NCBI GenBank assembly: GCA_003561145.1
Contig: PWXL01000228.1
Coordinates: 1-35,227, forward strand
DNA from: Candidatus Atribacteria bacterium
Lineage (GTDB): Bacteria > Atribacterota > Atribacteria > Atribacterales > Atribacteraceae
Reading direction: 5' to 3'
Length of the DNA: 35,227 nt
Notes under the pieces: generated by a model
The model's database searches: none
Told to the model about the DNA's origin: nothing
What the model saw: only the letters and a program-made list of their open reading frames with translations
Shown: positions 8,963 to 18,093 of the stretch, in pieces
Layout: each line of letters opens with the position of its first letter
Numbering within the stretch: position 1 is the stretch's first letter
Program-made: the position numbers and the translations under genes

Positions 8963-9265
8963 TCACATATCTTTCAAAAAATCTGCATTCTTCAGTTTAT
9001 CCAGTTCTTTGTGGAACTCAATAATTTCATCAATGGTTATTTGGCCGCTGGGATTATCCTTTTTCTTTTTCCGCGAAATCCTGGCCACGTCATCCATTTT
9101 TTCCAGGCTGAATGTGGCCTCTCCAAATTCCCTGCAATAGGTACAAATATAACGAAGGTAGGCCGATCCCCTGTATGCCGGGATTTTATATATTCCAATC
9201 TCAGTGAGATCATCCTGAGAAATCAGAGCTTTGCAATTTTTACATCTCAAGGGAAGCTCCTGCAT
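8963..9265 (-). CDS. Small protein with two CxxC pairs (zinc-ribbon-like), function unknown
   Basis: CKNC...CTYC; ATG 9265 preceded by GGAGGAAACC; 16 bp upstream of the sigma gene. Confidence 0.65.
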   Translation of the reverse strand: MQELPLRCKNCKALISQDDLTEIGIYKIPAYRGSAYLRYICTYCREFGEATFSLEKMDDVARISRKKKKDNPSGQITIDEIIEFHKELDKLKNADFLKDM

Positions 9266-9296
9266 GGTTTCCTCCACCGACTTGTGTTTTGTTAGT

Positions 9297-9325
9297 ATTC
9301 TATCAAGAGAAACTCAAGAAGACAA
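9297..9325 (-). promoter_or_regulatory. Sigma-70-type promoter for the 9265-to-6401 minus-strand operon
   Basis: Minus strand TTGTCT (9325-9320), 17-bp spacer, TAGAAT (9302-9297). Confidence 0.5.
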
Positions 9326-9590
9326 GCAGGTGGGGATTGCCTTAATTATGAGATATTTTTGAAAAAAGGTTGGGGAAACCCCTTCAAGTATGTTATATTT
9401 GGTTAACCCTTATACGGTCCGGTGTTTCCGGGTTACAGATACCGGTTACTGCTTGCTGATTATTAACAGAGGAGAAGCCACCCTGCTACTGCATGGTGGC
9501 ATCGAAGATGTAAATTGCAGTTGAGGGTTTGGGTGTTTTTCCACTACTCACGACTCCCTACTCACTGCATTTAGATAGGAGGTAATTGGT

Positions 9591-10115
9591 ATGACAGTGG
9601 AAGAAGTCCTGGAGGAAGCGTTAAAGCTTGAAGAAGACGGAAGGGCTTTCTATCTTGAAGGCATGAACAGAGTGAAAAACGGCCTCAGCAAGGAATCCCT
9701 CCAACGACTGGCGGATGAAGAGCTTACCCACATGGAACGTATTCGCGACGGATACCAGCGTATCCAGGAAGGTAAAAGCTTCGCATGGGAATCGCGCAAC
9801 AACATTCGCAAATCATCTCGGGAGTTTTTTGAGAATGTATTCACAGAAGCGCAAAAAAAGATGGAAGAACTGGTAACACCGGCCTCGGTAGAAACCGATG
9901 TATTGAAGACCGCCATGGAACTTGAGTCTAAAGCTCATCGCTTCTACCTGGATCAGGCAAAAGTTACCCATGAAGAAAAGGTAAAGGAATTCCTGGATTT
10001 TCTAGCCAGTGAAGAATACCGTCATTACAACCTTTTATACAATACTCTGGAGTATATTAGCAATCCCACTGAATGGAATTACAGGGAGGAAAAACCGATT
10101 TTTGAAGGTGGTTGA
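9591..10115 (+). CDS. Ferritin-like/rubrerythrin-family diiron protein
   Basis: Repeated E...ExxH pattern: 'ALKLEEDGRAFYLEG...LADEELTHMERI' and 'AMELESKAHRFYLDQ...LASEEYRHYNLL'; AGGAGG RBS. Confidence 0.88.
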   Translation: MTVEEVLEEALKLEEDGRAFYLEGMNRVKNGLSKESLQRLADEELTHMERIRDGYQRIQEGKSFAWESRNNIRKSSREFFENVFTEAQKKMEELVTPASVETDVLKTAMELESKAHRFYLDQAKVTHEEKVKEFLDFLASEEYRHYNLLYNTLEYISNPTEWNYREEKPIFEGG

Positions 10116-10168
10116 TTGAAGCACCGAATCTTCCCGGGGGCTGTGCTTATCAAGGCAGGGTGCAGTCC

Positions 10169-10735
10169 CTAAGAAGATTTTTGCCGCTGTGAAACCTGTG
10201 GCATAAGAATGGCTACAGGTTGAGCTTTCAGGAGGAGTGAGAAGAGGTAGAAATATAAAACAACCTGCACCGGGACACTTACCATGCGGGGGACCATGAC
10301 GATACCCCAGGGTATATCAAACAGGATATGAAGAAAAAAAGGAGTTAAAATCAAACCGCCCGTAACCTGTGAGAGAATAATGCCGATGAAAAGAGCCCCT
10401 CTGTTTCCCAATCGATAGGCTCTCAGTGATGAAAGCCGAGAAGTAAAAAACAACCCGGGAATGAAACCCTGTAATGCTGCGGTAAGGGTGAAGTGAGGCA
10501 TATAGGGACCGAGTGGGCTCAAGATATACCCCACTATATCAGCTGTTGCTCCCACCACTGCACCTGACACAGGACCGAAAAATACTCCAGCCATGATAAG
10601 AGGTAAAGCCCCGAGGCCGATTCGTATTCCTTCGACCCCGCCAAAAGCAAGGCGGACGCTTGCAAAACGGGTGAGCACCACGCAAAGAGATATAAGAAGT
10701 GCCTGTATGACAAGATTTTGTGTGTTACGTCGCAT
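10169..10735 (-). CDS. folT: ECF transporter S component, folate family (FolT-like)
   Basis: Multi-TM protein with 'GIRIGLGALPLIMAGVFFGPVSGAVVGATADIVGYIL' typical of S components; substrate inferred. Confidence 0.75.
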   Translation of the reverse strand: MRRNTQNLVIQALLISLCVVLTRFASVRLAFGGVEGIRIGLGALPLIMAGVFFGPVSGAVVGATADIVGYILSPLGPYMPHFTLTAALQGFIPGLFFTSRLSSLRAYRLGNRGALFIGIILSQVTGGLILTPFFLHILFDIPWGIVMVPRMVSVPVQVVLYFYLFSLLLKAQPVAILMPQVSQRQKSS

Positions 10736-10825
10736 TCTCTATCCTCCCGAAGATCAACTTAGCAATGATTATACTGGTGTTGTATCATAATTGGCAAGGG
10801 AAGGTGGAGGAAGAGGAGGAGAACC

Positions 10826-11563
10826 GTGGACGAGAAAATGATAAGAGATACAGCACATATACTGGTGCAGAAAAAGCCCTGGATCGTACTTACTGGTGCG
10901 GGCATTTCAACTGAAAGCGGTATACCCGATTTTCGGTCTCCCGGCACCGGTCTGTGGGAAAACGTTGACCCGATGGAAATCCTGTCGGTGAGGACATTGC
11001 GGGAAGACCCCCGTACTTTTTACCGCTTGGGCTTATCCGTTCTTTTGCGTTTCCGTGACGCTGCACCTAACCTGGCCCACCACATTCTCGCACGATGGGA
11101 ACGGGAGGGATTGACCAACGGGGTTATCACGCAAAATATCGATGACTTGCACCGGCGCGCCGGCTCGAAAAGAGTACTTGAAATACACGGTCATTTACGT
11201 TCTTTCCTTTGTGAACAGTGTGGTTCGGATACGCCTACAACGGAAGTAGAAAAACAGGTAAAGAGCCGCGTTCCACCGCTTTGCGGGTGTGGCGGTTTGT
11301 TGAGACCGCGGGTCGTATTGTTCGGTGATATGCTTCCCCCGGTATTCCAGGAAGCAGAAGAATTAGCCCGCTGCCATCCTCTCATGGTGATCGGGTCAAG
11401 CCTGCAGGTTTCCCCGGCAAACTTCCTGCCTTCTCTGGCTCCTGTCCTTGGGGTGATAAACAGGGAACCCACCTCCTTTGATCAACGGGCTGTATTTGTC
11501 CTCCGCCAAAGCGCCGCGGAAACCTTGACCGCACTGGATAAGTTTGTAAAAGAACTGGTTTAA
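10826..11563 (+). CDS. Sir2 family NAD-dependent protein deacylase
   Basis: GAGISTESGIPDFRSPGTGLW, TQNIDDLHRRAG, EIHGHL and a CEQC...CGCG zinc site; GTG start with GGAGGAG RBS. Confidence 0.95.
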   Translation: MDEKMIRDTAHILVQKKPWIVLTGAGISTESGIPDFRSPGTGLWENVDPMEILSVRTLREDPRTFYRLGLSVLLRFRDAAPNLAHHILARWEREGLTNGVITQNIDDLHRRAGSKRVLEIHGHLRSFLCEQCGSDTPTTEVEKQVKSRVPPLCGCGGLLRPRVVLFGDMLPPVFQEAEELARCHPLMVIGSSLQVSPANFLPSLAPVLGVINREPTSFDQRAVFVLRQSAAETLTALDKFVKELV

Positions 11564-11597
11564 CTATCTGCGAGGGTGAATTTTCTGTGAGAACATA

Positions 11598-12635
11598 TCA
11601 GGCTGGTTTCCCTTGGGGCCGTTTGCGGTAAAATTGTATATAACCCTTGAGTACTCCGGCTACCGGAATGGCAAGAATAAGACCTAAGGCTCCATATAAC
11701 TGTCCCCCGACCATGAGAGCGAATAAAACAGTGAGAGGATGAAGGCCTGTTTCTTTTCCCATGGTGCGGGGAACTATGACCACGCCTTCAGCCAGATTGA
11801 TCAGGATAAAAGCCAGGCATACTCCCACAAAAATCCATAGAGACTTGGTTGCAGCAAAGACCAGGGCCGGCAAGGCTCCCACCACGGGGCCGAGGTATGG
11901 GACAATATCTGCCAGGCCAGCGAAAAAACCGATTACGAGTGGAAACTCGATACCTAAAAGATACAGAACAACACTCACAGATACACCCACAAACAGGCAA
12001 AGCAACAACCTGCCCCTGATAAAACCGCCGAGCACCCTGTCGATCTCGCGGACAATTGCGATATAGTGACGTCTCTTGTCCCGTGGGAACAGACCCACCA
12101 GCGTACGCCGTATCTTTACTGCATCAACCAAAAAATAATACAGTATAAAGGGGGTAAGAATGAATCCAAAAAAAAGAATGGTCACCACCAGTGTGACCAG
12201 GTCCACGATATTACGCAGAACCGTTGTGAGATATGCTTGCAGATTTTCAGAAAGGTCGAGCAGAAAATCCTCAACCGTTTCGGAAATGTTGAGGCCGGGG
12301 TAACGTTCGTCAATCGCCTGGGTTATGCCGATGATTCGTTCTGTGTAATCGGGCAAGTCATCAGCCAATGTTCTAAATTGAGAAACAGTTTCGGGAATGA
12401 TGAGAAAAAAAAGCAGAAGGAAAAACAGTAAAAGTCCAAGGAAGATAATCAATACGGACATCTTCCAGGATAATCCTCTCCTGTTCAAAGTTTGAGTGGC
12501 AGGTGTAAGCGCATACGCCAGGATTCCTCCCAAGGCGAAGGGTAAAAGCACAACCCGCAGGAGATAAATCACATACAAAAGCAACAGGGCGAGGCCAAGA
12601 TGGTACATGTGGTTGAAAGCGTTGTTGGATGACAA
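11598..12635 (-). CDS. AI-2E family transporter (YtvI/PerM-like)
   Basis: Multi-TM protein with 'VVGALPALVFAATKSLWIFVGVCLAFILINLAEGVVIVPRTMGKETGLHPLTVLFALMVGGQLYGALGLILAIPVAGVLK'. Confidence 0.9.
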   Translation of the reverse strand: MSSNNAFNHMYHLGLALLLLYVIYLLRVVLLPFALGGILAYALTPATQTLNRRGLSWKMSVLIIFLGLLLFFLLLFFLIIPETVSQFRTLADDLPDYTERIIGITQAIDERYPGLNISETVEDFLLDLSENLQAYLTTVLRNIVDLVTLVVTILFFGFILTPFILYYFLVDAVKIRRTLVGLFPRDKRRHYIAIVREIDRVLGGFIRGRLLLCLFVGVSVSVVLYLLGIEFPLVIGFFAGLADIVPYLGPVVGALPALVFAATKSLWIFVGVCLAFILINLAEGVVIVPRTMGKETGLHPLTVLFALMVGGQLYGALGLILAIPVAGVLKGYIQFYRKRPQGKPA

Positions 12636-12733
12636 ATCTCTTTTCCTTCTTGCCGTATTGTGTATAATATTCTAAAGGTTTTTATGCAGAATTCAAAGAC
12701 AACATCGAAAAAGGGAACAAAAAGGCTGAAATT

Positions 12734-13453
12734 ATGCTTGATGGACGGAGTGTTTCTGCGCTCGTACCCGCCTATAATGAAGCTCCCCGGCTCCCCAGTG
12801 TATTGAAAGTGCTGTGTGGAGCTCATTTTGTTGATAAGGTTTTGGTTATCGACGATGGTTCAACAGATAACACCACAGAAGAAGCCAGCCGGTTCCCGGT
12901 AGAGGTCATCCATTCAAAGACCAACCGTGGGAAGGCGGCTTCGCTTGTGGACGGCATACGTAAAGCCAGCTCAAGCGATATATATCTTTTTCTTGATGCT
13001 GATCTTATCAACTTACAGGAAGAACACATGGCGGCCCTTGTTGAACCCTTATCCCGCAACCCAGGTATGGATATGTCTATCGGCGTGTTCAGGGGGGGGC
13101 GTGGAACAAGTGACCTGGCCCAGCGGTTGTGTCCTATTCTTAATGGCCAGAGGGCACTGCGGGGGGAATGGGTGCGCAACCTTCCTGACTTTTCCTGGGC
13201 TCGATTCGGAGTGGAGGTATTCCTCACCCGTTTTGCCCGTGATTTTGCGTCAAAGGTTGCTATGATTCCCCTCTGGGGTATATCGCATTTCCATAAGGAA
13301 GAAAAGTACGGACCTGTATTGGGTGTGTATCACCGGATAAAAATGTATTATGAAGTCACCCGCGGCTATCTTCTATACGAGGGTAGAATCAAAATCCCTG
13401 AAACAGTCTGCAACGAAGAAAGAAAGGAGGAAAATGTCTATGCAGGAGTGTAA
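12734..13453 (+). CDS. Glycosyltransferase family 2 protein
   Basis: SALVPAYNEAPRLPSVLKVL, VLVIDDGSTDNT, LFLDADL. Confidence 0.9.
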   Translation: MLDGRSVSALVPAYNEAPRLPSVLKVLCGAHFVDKVLVIDDGSTDNTTEEASRFPVEVIHSKTNRGKAASLVDGIRKASSSDIYLFLDADLINLQEEHMAALVEPLSRNPGMDMSIGVFRGGRGTSDLAQRLCPILNGQRALRGEWVRNLPDFSWARFGVEVFLTRFARDFASKVAMIPLWGISHFHKEEKYGPVLGVYHRIKMYYEVTRGYLLYEGRIKIPETVCNEERKEENVYAGV

Positions 13454-13640
13454 ATTACAAAAAAATCAGTCACGGTGCAGCTGCACCTATGACCCATGCC
13501 CTCGCAAGGGTGTATGTTGTGAATGCATAATGTACCATAATTCTCAGGGTGAGCTCCCTGGCTGTCTTTTTCCACCTGATGTGGAACGTACGTACGACCG
13601 CTCAGTCAAGCGTTATCTGCGGGCCATGCAGGGGAGCTGA
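13434..13640 (+). CDS. Small Cys-rich protein, DUF6485-like
   Basis: ATG 13434 with AAAGGAGG RBS, overlapping the GT2 end; 'CSCTYDPCPRKGVCCECIMYHNSQGELPGCLFP'. Confidence 0.8.
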   Translation: MSMQECKLQKNQSRCSCTYDPCPRKGVCCECIMYHNSQGELPGCLFPPDVERTYDRSVKRYLRAMQGS

Positions 13641-13652
13641 AAACTCGTTTTC

Positions 13653-14312
13653 TTATCTCTGAAGGCTCTGTATTTTTCGCCGTGCTTCCCGTAGCCAGTA
13701 CTCCCCTTCAGGATTGCCGGGGTTCAGGGCGAGAAAACGCTCCAGTGCCCACTCAGCGTTTAACGCGTCCCCCAGTTGGAGTGAGGTGACACCGAGCCAG
13801 TAGTAGGGAAGATCAAAAGAAGGGTTTTCAGATATCGCCTGTCGAAAATGGTAAGCTGCTTCGAAGAAGTTTCCCTCTCCATATGCAACATGGCCCGCTT
13901 CATATTCCTGCCAGGCGCTTTTTCCATATTGGTTCCATTTTTGTACGGCCCGCTTAAAATACCTGGCAGGTTCATAACCGGGATCGAGTTGTAACACCCG
14001 GTCCCAGGCCACGATGGCATTCCTGTAACGGCCGGTTTCCTGGTAGGTGCGAGCCAACCATTCCCATGCCTTGGAGAATTCAGGCCAAGCCGACACTGCC
14101 TCGGTGAAAAATTCAACCGCTCTCTTCAACTCACCGCGCTGATAAAGATTATAGCCGGAGTCGAACATCACCTGTGCGTATCCTTCGGGAGTAATACCGT
14201 ATTCTCCGAAAACCGAGGAGGAATGAACGGATGAGGCATGTATCACCGGGCACACAAGAATTGACAATACACAAACAATAAGGACGAATTTCCAAACAGT
14301 TGAAATGCGCAT
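13653..14312 (-). CDS. Secreted TPR-repeat protein
   Basis: Signal peptide MRISTVWKFVLIVCVLSILVCPVIHA; TPR units with 'FSKAWEWLARTYQETGRYRNAIVAWDRVLQLDPG'; ATG 14312 with GGGAGGTGAG RBS. Confidence 0.85.
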   Translation of the reverse strand: MRISTVWKFVLIVCVLSILVCPVIHASSVHSSSVFGEYGITPEGYAQVMFDSGYNLYQRGELKRAVEFFTEAVSAWPEFSKAWEWLARTYQETGRYRNAIVAWDRVLQLDPGYEPARYFKRAVQKWNQYGKSAWQEYEAGHVAYGEGNFFEAAYHFRQAISENPSFDLPYYWLGVTSLQLGDALNAEWALERFLALNPGNPEGEYWLREARRKIQSLQR

Positions 14313-14470
14313 TGAACTCACCTCCCTGTGGTACAATTATTCTCTCCCTCAAGTATGGGTTCCTCTCAAATCATGTTCATTGAGTATTATGTTCTGTCTT
14401 GTCTATGCCTCGCCGACTTCAGGTCTCCGCGTACTCCCCTCAGGTTACAAAGAGCAAGTGTCAGTGTGTT

Positions 14471-14498
14471 TTGATTTTTTTCACTGGTTTGTTATACT
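14471..14498 (+). promoter_or_regulatory. Sigma-70-type promoter for the sugar isomerase gene
   Basis: TTGATT, 16-bp spacer, TATACT, about 65 bp upstream of the CDS. Confidence 0.6.
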
Positions 14499-14503
14499 GT
14501 GTA

Positions 14504-14517
14504 TGCATACGTTTTCA
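14504..14517. promoter_or_regulatory. Candidate LacI-family operator
   Basis: TGCATACGTTTTCA: imperfect CG-centred 14-mer resembling LacI/GalR-type sites, a few bp downstream of the -10 box. Confidence 0.4.
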
Positions 14518-14562
14518 TGAAAAAAGTTCCTGACACATAGGAGCCAAAGGAGGTATGAATAC

Positions 14563-15474
14563 ATGCCGAAAGCAAAGATATCAATCGGTAGCTGGGCGTA
14601 TGTTATCGGACCTTACTCAGACCACCCCGTCATGCTGGATGAGGTGGTGACCAGGCTTTCCCAGTTTGGTTTCGATGGCATTGAATTGGGCGGGTTCAAG
14701 CCTCATGGTCACCCCGATTTATACCCCACCAAAGAAGACCGCAAGCGGTTGGTTGATTTCCTGGAGAAAAACGGTTTGGGCGTAAGTGCCTATGTTCCCG
14801 ACCTCTGGCATCTCCCGTTTGCCGCCGGTAAACCCGAGGTTTTGACCGAGTACCATGATACTTTTGATCGATCACTTGAATTGTGTGTAGATTGTGGTTT
14901 CCGGAAACTCAGGGTCGACACGGTAAGCGGTACTCCCTTCCCTGCTGACTGGGATTATCAAGAGACCTGGGAAAGAGTTGTATCTGTTTTCCGGGAATGC
15001 TCAGATAAGGCGGCGCAGGTAAACAAAGAGATAGTATGGGAGTTCGAACCGGGCTTCATATTCAATAAACCCTCTGAGATTGTAAAAATGTACGATGCAG
15101 TGAAGCGGCCTAACTTCTCCGTTCTCTTTGATACAAGCCACGCACAAATGTGTGCCGTGGTTGGTGCGAAACAGAGGGAACCGCGCGAGATCTTGCCTGG
15201 TGGAGTGATGGAGTTCCTACGGATGCTGCGAGGAAAGGTGGGTCACGTACACCTAATCGATTCCGACAATACTTTACACGATGATGAGACCAGCACCCAT
15301 GCTCCCTTTGGGACCGGGTATGTAGATTTTGAGCAGGTTATTCCAGCGCTGGTTGAAAACGGGTATGGCTCGCCATGGTGGTGCATAGACTTGTGTTTCT
15401 GGCCGAACGCCTGGGATATTACCTCTGACTCCATTCGTTATCTCCGGGATTTGTTCTCCCGTTTGAATATGTGA
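14563..15474 (+). CDS. Sugar phosphate isomerase/epimerase (xylose isomerase-like TIM barrel)
   Basis: 'FDGIELGGFKPHGHPDLYP', 'VWEFEPGFIFNKPSEIVKMYDAV', 'FSVLFDTSHAQM', 'GHVHLIDSDNTLHDDETSTHAPFGTGYVDF'. Confidence 0.92.
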   Translation: MPKAKISIGSWAYVIGPYSDHPVMLDEVVTRLSQFGFDGIELGGFKPHGHPDLYPTKEDRKRLVDFLEKNGLGVSAYVPDLWHLPFAAGKPEVLTEYHDTFDRSLELCVDCGFRKLRVDTVSGTPFPADWDYQETWERVVSVFRECSDKAAQVNKEIVWEFEPGFIFNKPSEIVKMYDAVKRPNFSVLFDTSHAQMCAVVGAKQREPREILPGGVMEFLRMLRGKVGHVHLIDSDNTLHDDETSTHAPFGTGYVDFEQVIPALVENGYGSPWWCIDLCFWPNAWDITSDSIRYLRDLFSRLNM

Positions 15475-15489
15475 GGAAGGAGGAAAATT

Positions 15490-16569
15490 ATGAGTAGCGG
15501 CACAATGAAAGCCTGGATTTTCCAGGAGCCTGAATCTATGCAACTCGAAGAAAGAGAGATACCCAGTCCGGCTGCTGATCAACTTCTCATCAGGGTAAAG
15601 GCCTGTGGGGTGTGTGGTTCCGATGTAGCTTACTACTGGGGTGAGTCATCATTGGAAACACCGGATGGGAAAGGACCCCTTGTATTGGGACATGAATTTT
15701 CCGGTGAGGTGGCAGAAGTAGGGGATATCCCCGCCTCAAAAAACCTTTTCCAGCCAGGAGACCGGGTAACAGTGAACCCGGTACAATATTGTAATACCTG
15801 CGAGGTATGTCACCGTGGGCAGGTCAACCTCTGTGAGAACAAGGGTGTCCTGGGTGTTTCGGCCGACGGAGCTTTTGCAGAATACGTCTTGTCCCACTAC
15901 CAGCATGTATACCGATTGCCGGAAAGCGTGTCTTATGAGGCCGGAGCCTTTACTGAACCACTGGCCTGCGGGACCTATGCAGTAAAAAACCTGGATATTT
16001 CATTGGGGGATACGGTGGTTGTTTTGGGTCCGGGAGCCATTGGATTGTCCATTGTCGCTTTGGCCAAGGCAAGCGGAGCCGGCAGAGTCATCCTGGCTGG
16101 AACCCGCGACTATCGTCTCGAGACGGGGAAAACAGTGGGAGCAGATGTATTAATGAATACAAGCGATGTTTCTTCCCAGTATTACTGCGCTGATATCACA
16201 CAAGAAATAAACAAGCAGACCCGGGGGAAAATGGCCGAAAGGGTGATTGTAGCTACAGGTTCCACGCAAGCCATGCATCTTGCCCTGGAAATCAGCGGAC
16301 GCCGGTCGTTGATTGTATACTTCGGTCTTCCGGGGGACCGCGATAAGGTGGAAGTACCCGCATTGCAGTCGATCCTTTGGGATAAAACAATCAAGTTCTC
16401 TTGGTTGGCTGCCTTTACGTGGGTAGAGGCTCTTGAAGCCATTCAGAGTGGTTTGGTGAATACCTCTCCTCTCATCACTCACAGTTTCCCTCTGGATCAG
16501 CTGATGGAAGCACTGGTTGTGTCCAGGGAAAAGAGGGGAAACCCCCTGAAAGTAATGGTGACAATGTAG
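15490..16569 (+). CDS. Zinc-dependent medium-chain alcohol/polyol dehydrogenase
   Basis: 'CGVCGSDVAYYWGE', 'LGHEFSGEV', structural zinc Cys cluster 'CNTCEVCHRGQVNLC', 'VVLGPGAIGL'; RBS AAGGAGG. Confidence 0.95.
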   Translation: MSSGTMKAWIFQEPESMQLEEREIPSPAADQLLIRVKACGVCGSDVAYYWGESSLETPDGKGPLVLGHEFSGEVAEVGDIPASKNLFQPGDRVTVNPVQYCNTCEVCHRGQVNLCENKGVLGVSADGAFAEYVLSHYQHVYRLPESVSYEAGAFTEPLACGTYAVKNLDISLGDTVVVLGPGAIGLSIVALAKASGAGRVILAGTRDYRLETGKTVGADVLMNTSDVSSQYYCADITQEINKQTRGKMAERVIVATGSTQAMHLALEISGRRSLIVYFGLPGDRDKVEVPALQSILWDKTIKFSWLAAFTWVEALEAIQSGLVNTSPLITHSFPLDQLMEALVVSREKRGNPLKVMVTM

Positions 16570-16666
16570 GGTGTGTCATACAACACGGCGAGAGAATGAA
16601 GCTGTGGAAAAGGAAACTCACACAACATTTTCTTACATATATGAGAGAGACTTCGGGAGCATATTT

Positions 16667-16715
16667 CACCACCATGCCCGCTCTCACGGGTCATGAGAGA
16701 GCGGGCATGGTGGTG
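16667..16715. repeat. Perfect 19-bp inverted repeat (hairpin), 11-nt loop
   Basis: CACCACCATGCCCGCTCTC (16667-16685) / GAGAGCGGGCATGGTGGTG (16697-16715). Confidence 0.95.
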
Positions 16716-16793
16716 TGTCGCCCATGTTGCAAGGAAAACCCACTCATTGTTCATCCTTTTACAGTTTTTCTATGCACGGGAGGTACTTGTTCA

Positions 16794-17834
16794 GTGAGCT
16801 CAAACGACCGAAACCGGACCAAAGCCACGATGCGCGATGTGGCACGGGAAGCCGGTGTGGCCCAGTCAACGGTGTCTCATTACATCAATAAAACCGCCAC
16901 CGTTGCACCAGGGACGAAAGGGAAAATTCGAGAAGCTATACGGAAAATGGATTACAGGCCGAACATGGTAGCGCGTAACCTGAAAACCCGGGGTTCCAAT
17001 ATACTCCCGCTCTTTGTGCCGGATATTACCAACCCCTTTTATTCTGAACTGGCAAAAGGCGTAGCCGATGCAGCACGCAAGGAGGGTTTTGATATAGTTC
17101 TCTATGATACGGGATACCAGCGTAACAGGGAAGATGACTATCTTGAACTTGCCTTGCGTCAACAGGCAGGTGGAGTGGTGATTGGATATAACCTGCTTAA
17201 CGACCGTTTGTGGGAACGGCTGGAAAAGACACATACACCATCGATCTTGATTGATGTATACCCTCCCAACAATTCGTGGTCATCAGTAGTGGTGGATAAT
17301 GAAGAAGGTATCCGTCTTGCAGTTGATTACCTCTACAGTTTGGGTCACCGTGATATCGCTTACCTTTCCGAACCTCCCTATTTGTTACCCCTGATCAAGA
17401 GGCTGCGAGAGTTTATTCGGATATTGAAAGTACGTGGTCTTGAAGTTCGACGGGAATGGATACTGGTGGAAAAAGAGCAGATGAACAGGGTGAAAATAGG
17501 TTCTTCCCTCGGAAAAAAACTCTTGGCTTCACCGTTGCGACCTACAGCAGTAGTAACGAGTTCAGATCTCGTAGCGATAGGAGCATTGAATGCCTTTCTT
17601 TCCAGTGGAATCATGGTACCTTCAGATCTTTCCCTGGTCGGTTTTGATGACATCATTCTTGCCTCTTATGTGTATCCATCTCTCACAACAATCAGGCAAC
17701 CAAAATTTGACATGGGACAGCGAGGTGTGAAAATATTAATGAAACTTATGTCACAGGTTGAGGAACATTCACCGATGGTGGAGATTATTCCCCCCCAATT
17801 GATCGAGCGTCAATCATGTTGCGCTAGGCGTTGA
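16794..17834 (+). CDS. LacI family transcriptional regulator
   Basis: HTH 'ATMRDVAREAGVAQSTVSHYINKTATVAPGTKGKIREAI'; GTG 16794 with GGGAGG RBS preferred over track start 16596. Confidence 0.92.
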   Translation: MSSNDRNRTKATMRDVAREAGVAQSTVSHYINKTATVAPGTKGKIREAIRKMDYRPNMVARNLKTRGSNILPLFVPDITNPFYSELAKGVADAARKEGFDIVLYDTGYQRNREDDYLELALRQQAGGVVIGYNLLNDRLWERLEKTHTPSILIDVYPPNNSWSSVVVDNEEGIRLAVDYLYSLGHRDIAYLSEPPYLLPLIKRLREFIRILKVRGLEVRREWILVEKEQMNRVKIGSSLGKKLLASPLRPTAVVTSSDLVAIGALNAFLSSGIMVPSDLSLVGFDDIILASYVYPSLTTIRQPKFDMGQRGVKILMKLMSQVEEHSPMVEIIPPQLIERQSCCARR

Positions 17835-18022
17835 TTCCTTCTGTTGCAGCATTCCCTCATAATTTTCTCCACCTGGACCATCCATGTGGCAGGATATTTT
17901 TCCCATTGAACTCATGTTTGCACTTATGTATAGTAGTTTTTCGGTGTATAATACAAGTGTAAAAAAATGAGTGTAGCACAGGCAAAGCGAATCGGAAAAA
18001 CACAAAAAAAATCGGCATTGAC

Positions 18023-18049
18023 TCAAGTTTCCTTTGCATCGGTCGATGT
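18023..18049 (+). promoter_or_regulatory. Candidate sigma-28 (FliA/SigD-like) promoter
   Basis: TCAAGTTT-N11-GTCGATGT versus consensus TAAAGTTT-N11-GCCGATAA: 7/8 and 5/8 matches with exact spacing. Confidence 0.55.
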
Positions 18050-18093
18050 ACAGGTGTAGAGATGAGTGGGATACGAAGGGGTGCGATACGGGT

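Noticed and set aside
10116-10180. Possible bidirectional terminator between the ferritin-like and FolT-like genes (AATCTTC...GAAGATTTTT)
   Set aside because: Only a 7-bp stem with a loop of more than 35 nt, extending into the FolT stop region; too weak to call.
10736-10825. Possible THF riboswitch upstream of the FolT-like gene
   Set aside because: The region between the divergent genes is short and I could not find the conserved THF-riboswitch sequence blocks.
16596-16793. N-terminal extension of the LacI ORF in the track
   Set aside because: The extension lacks similarity to LacI proteins and contains the 19-bp inverted repeat; GTG 16794 with a GGGAGG RBS better fits the HTH start.
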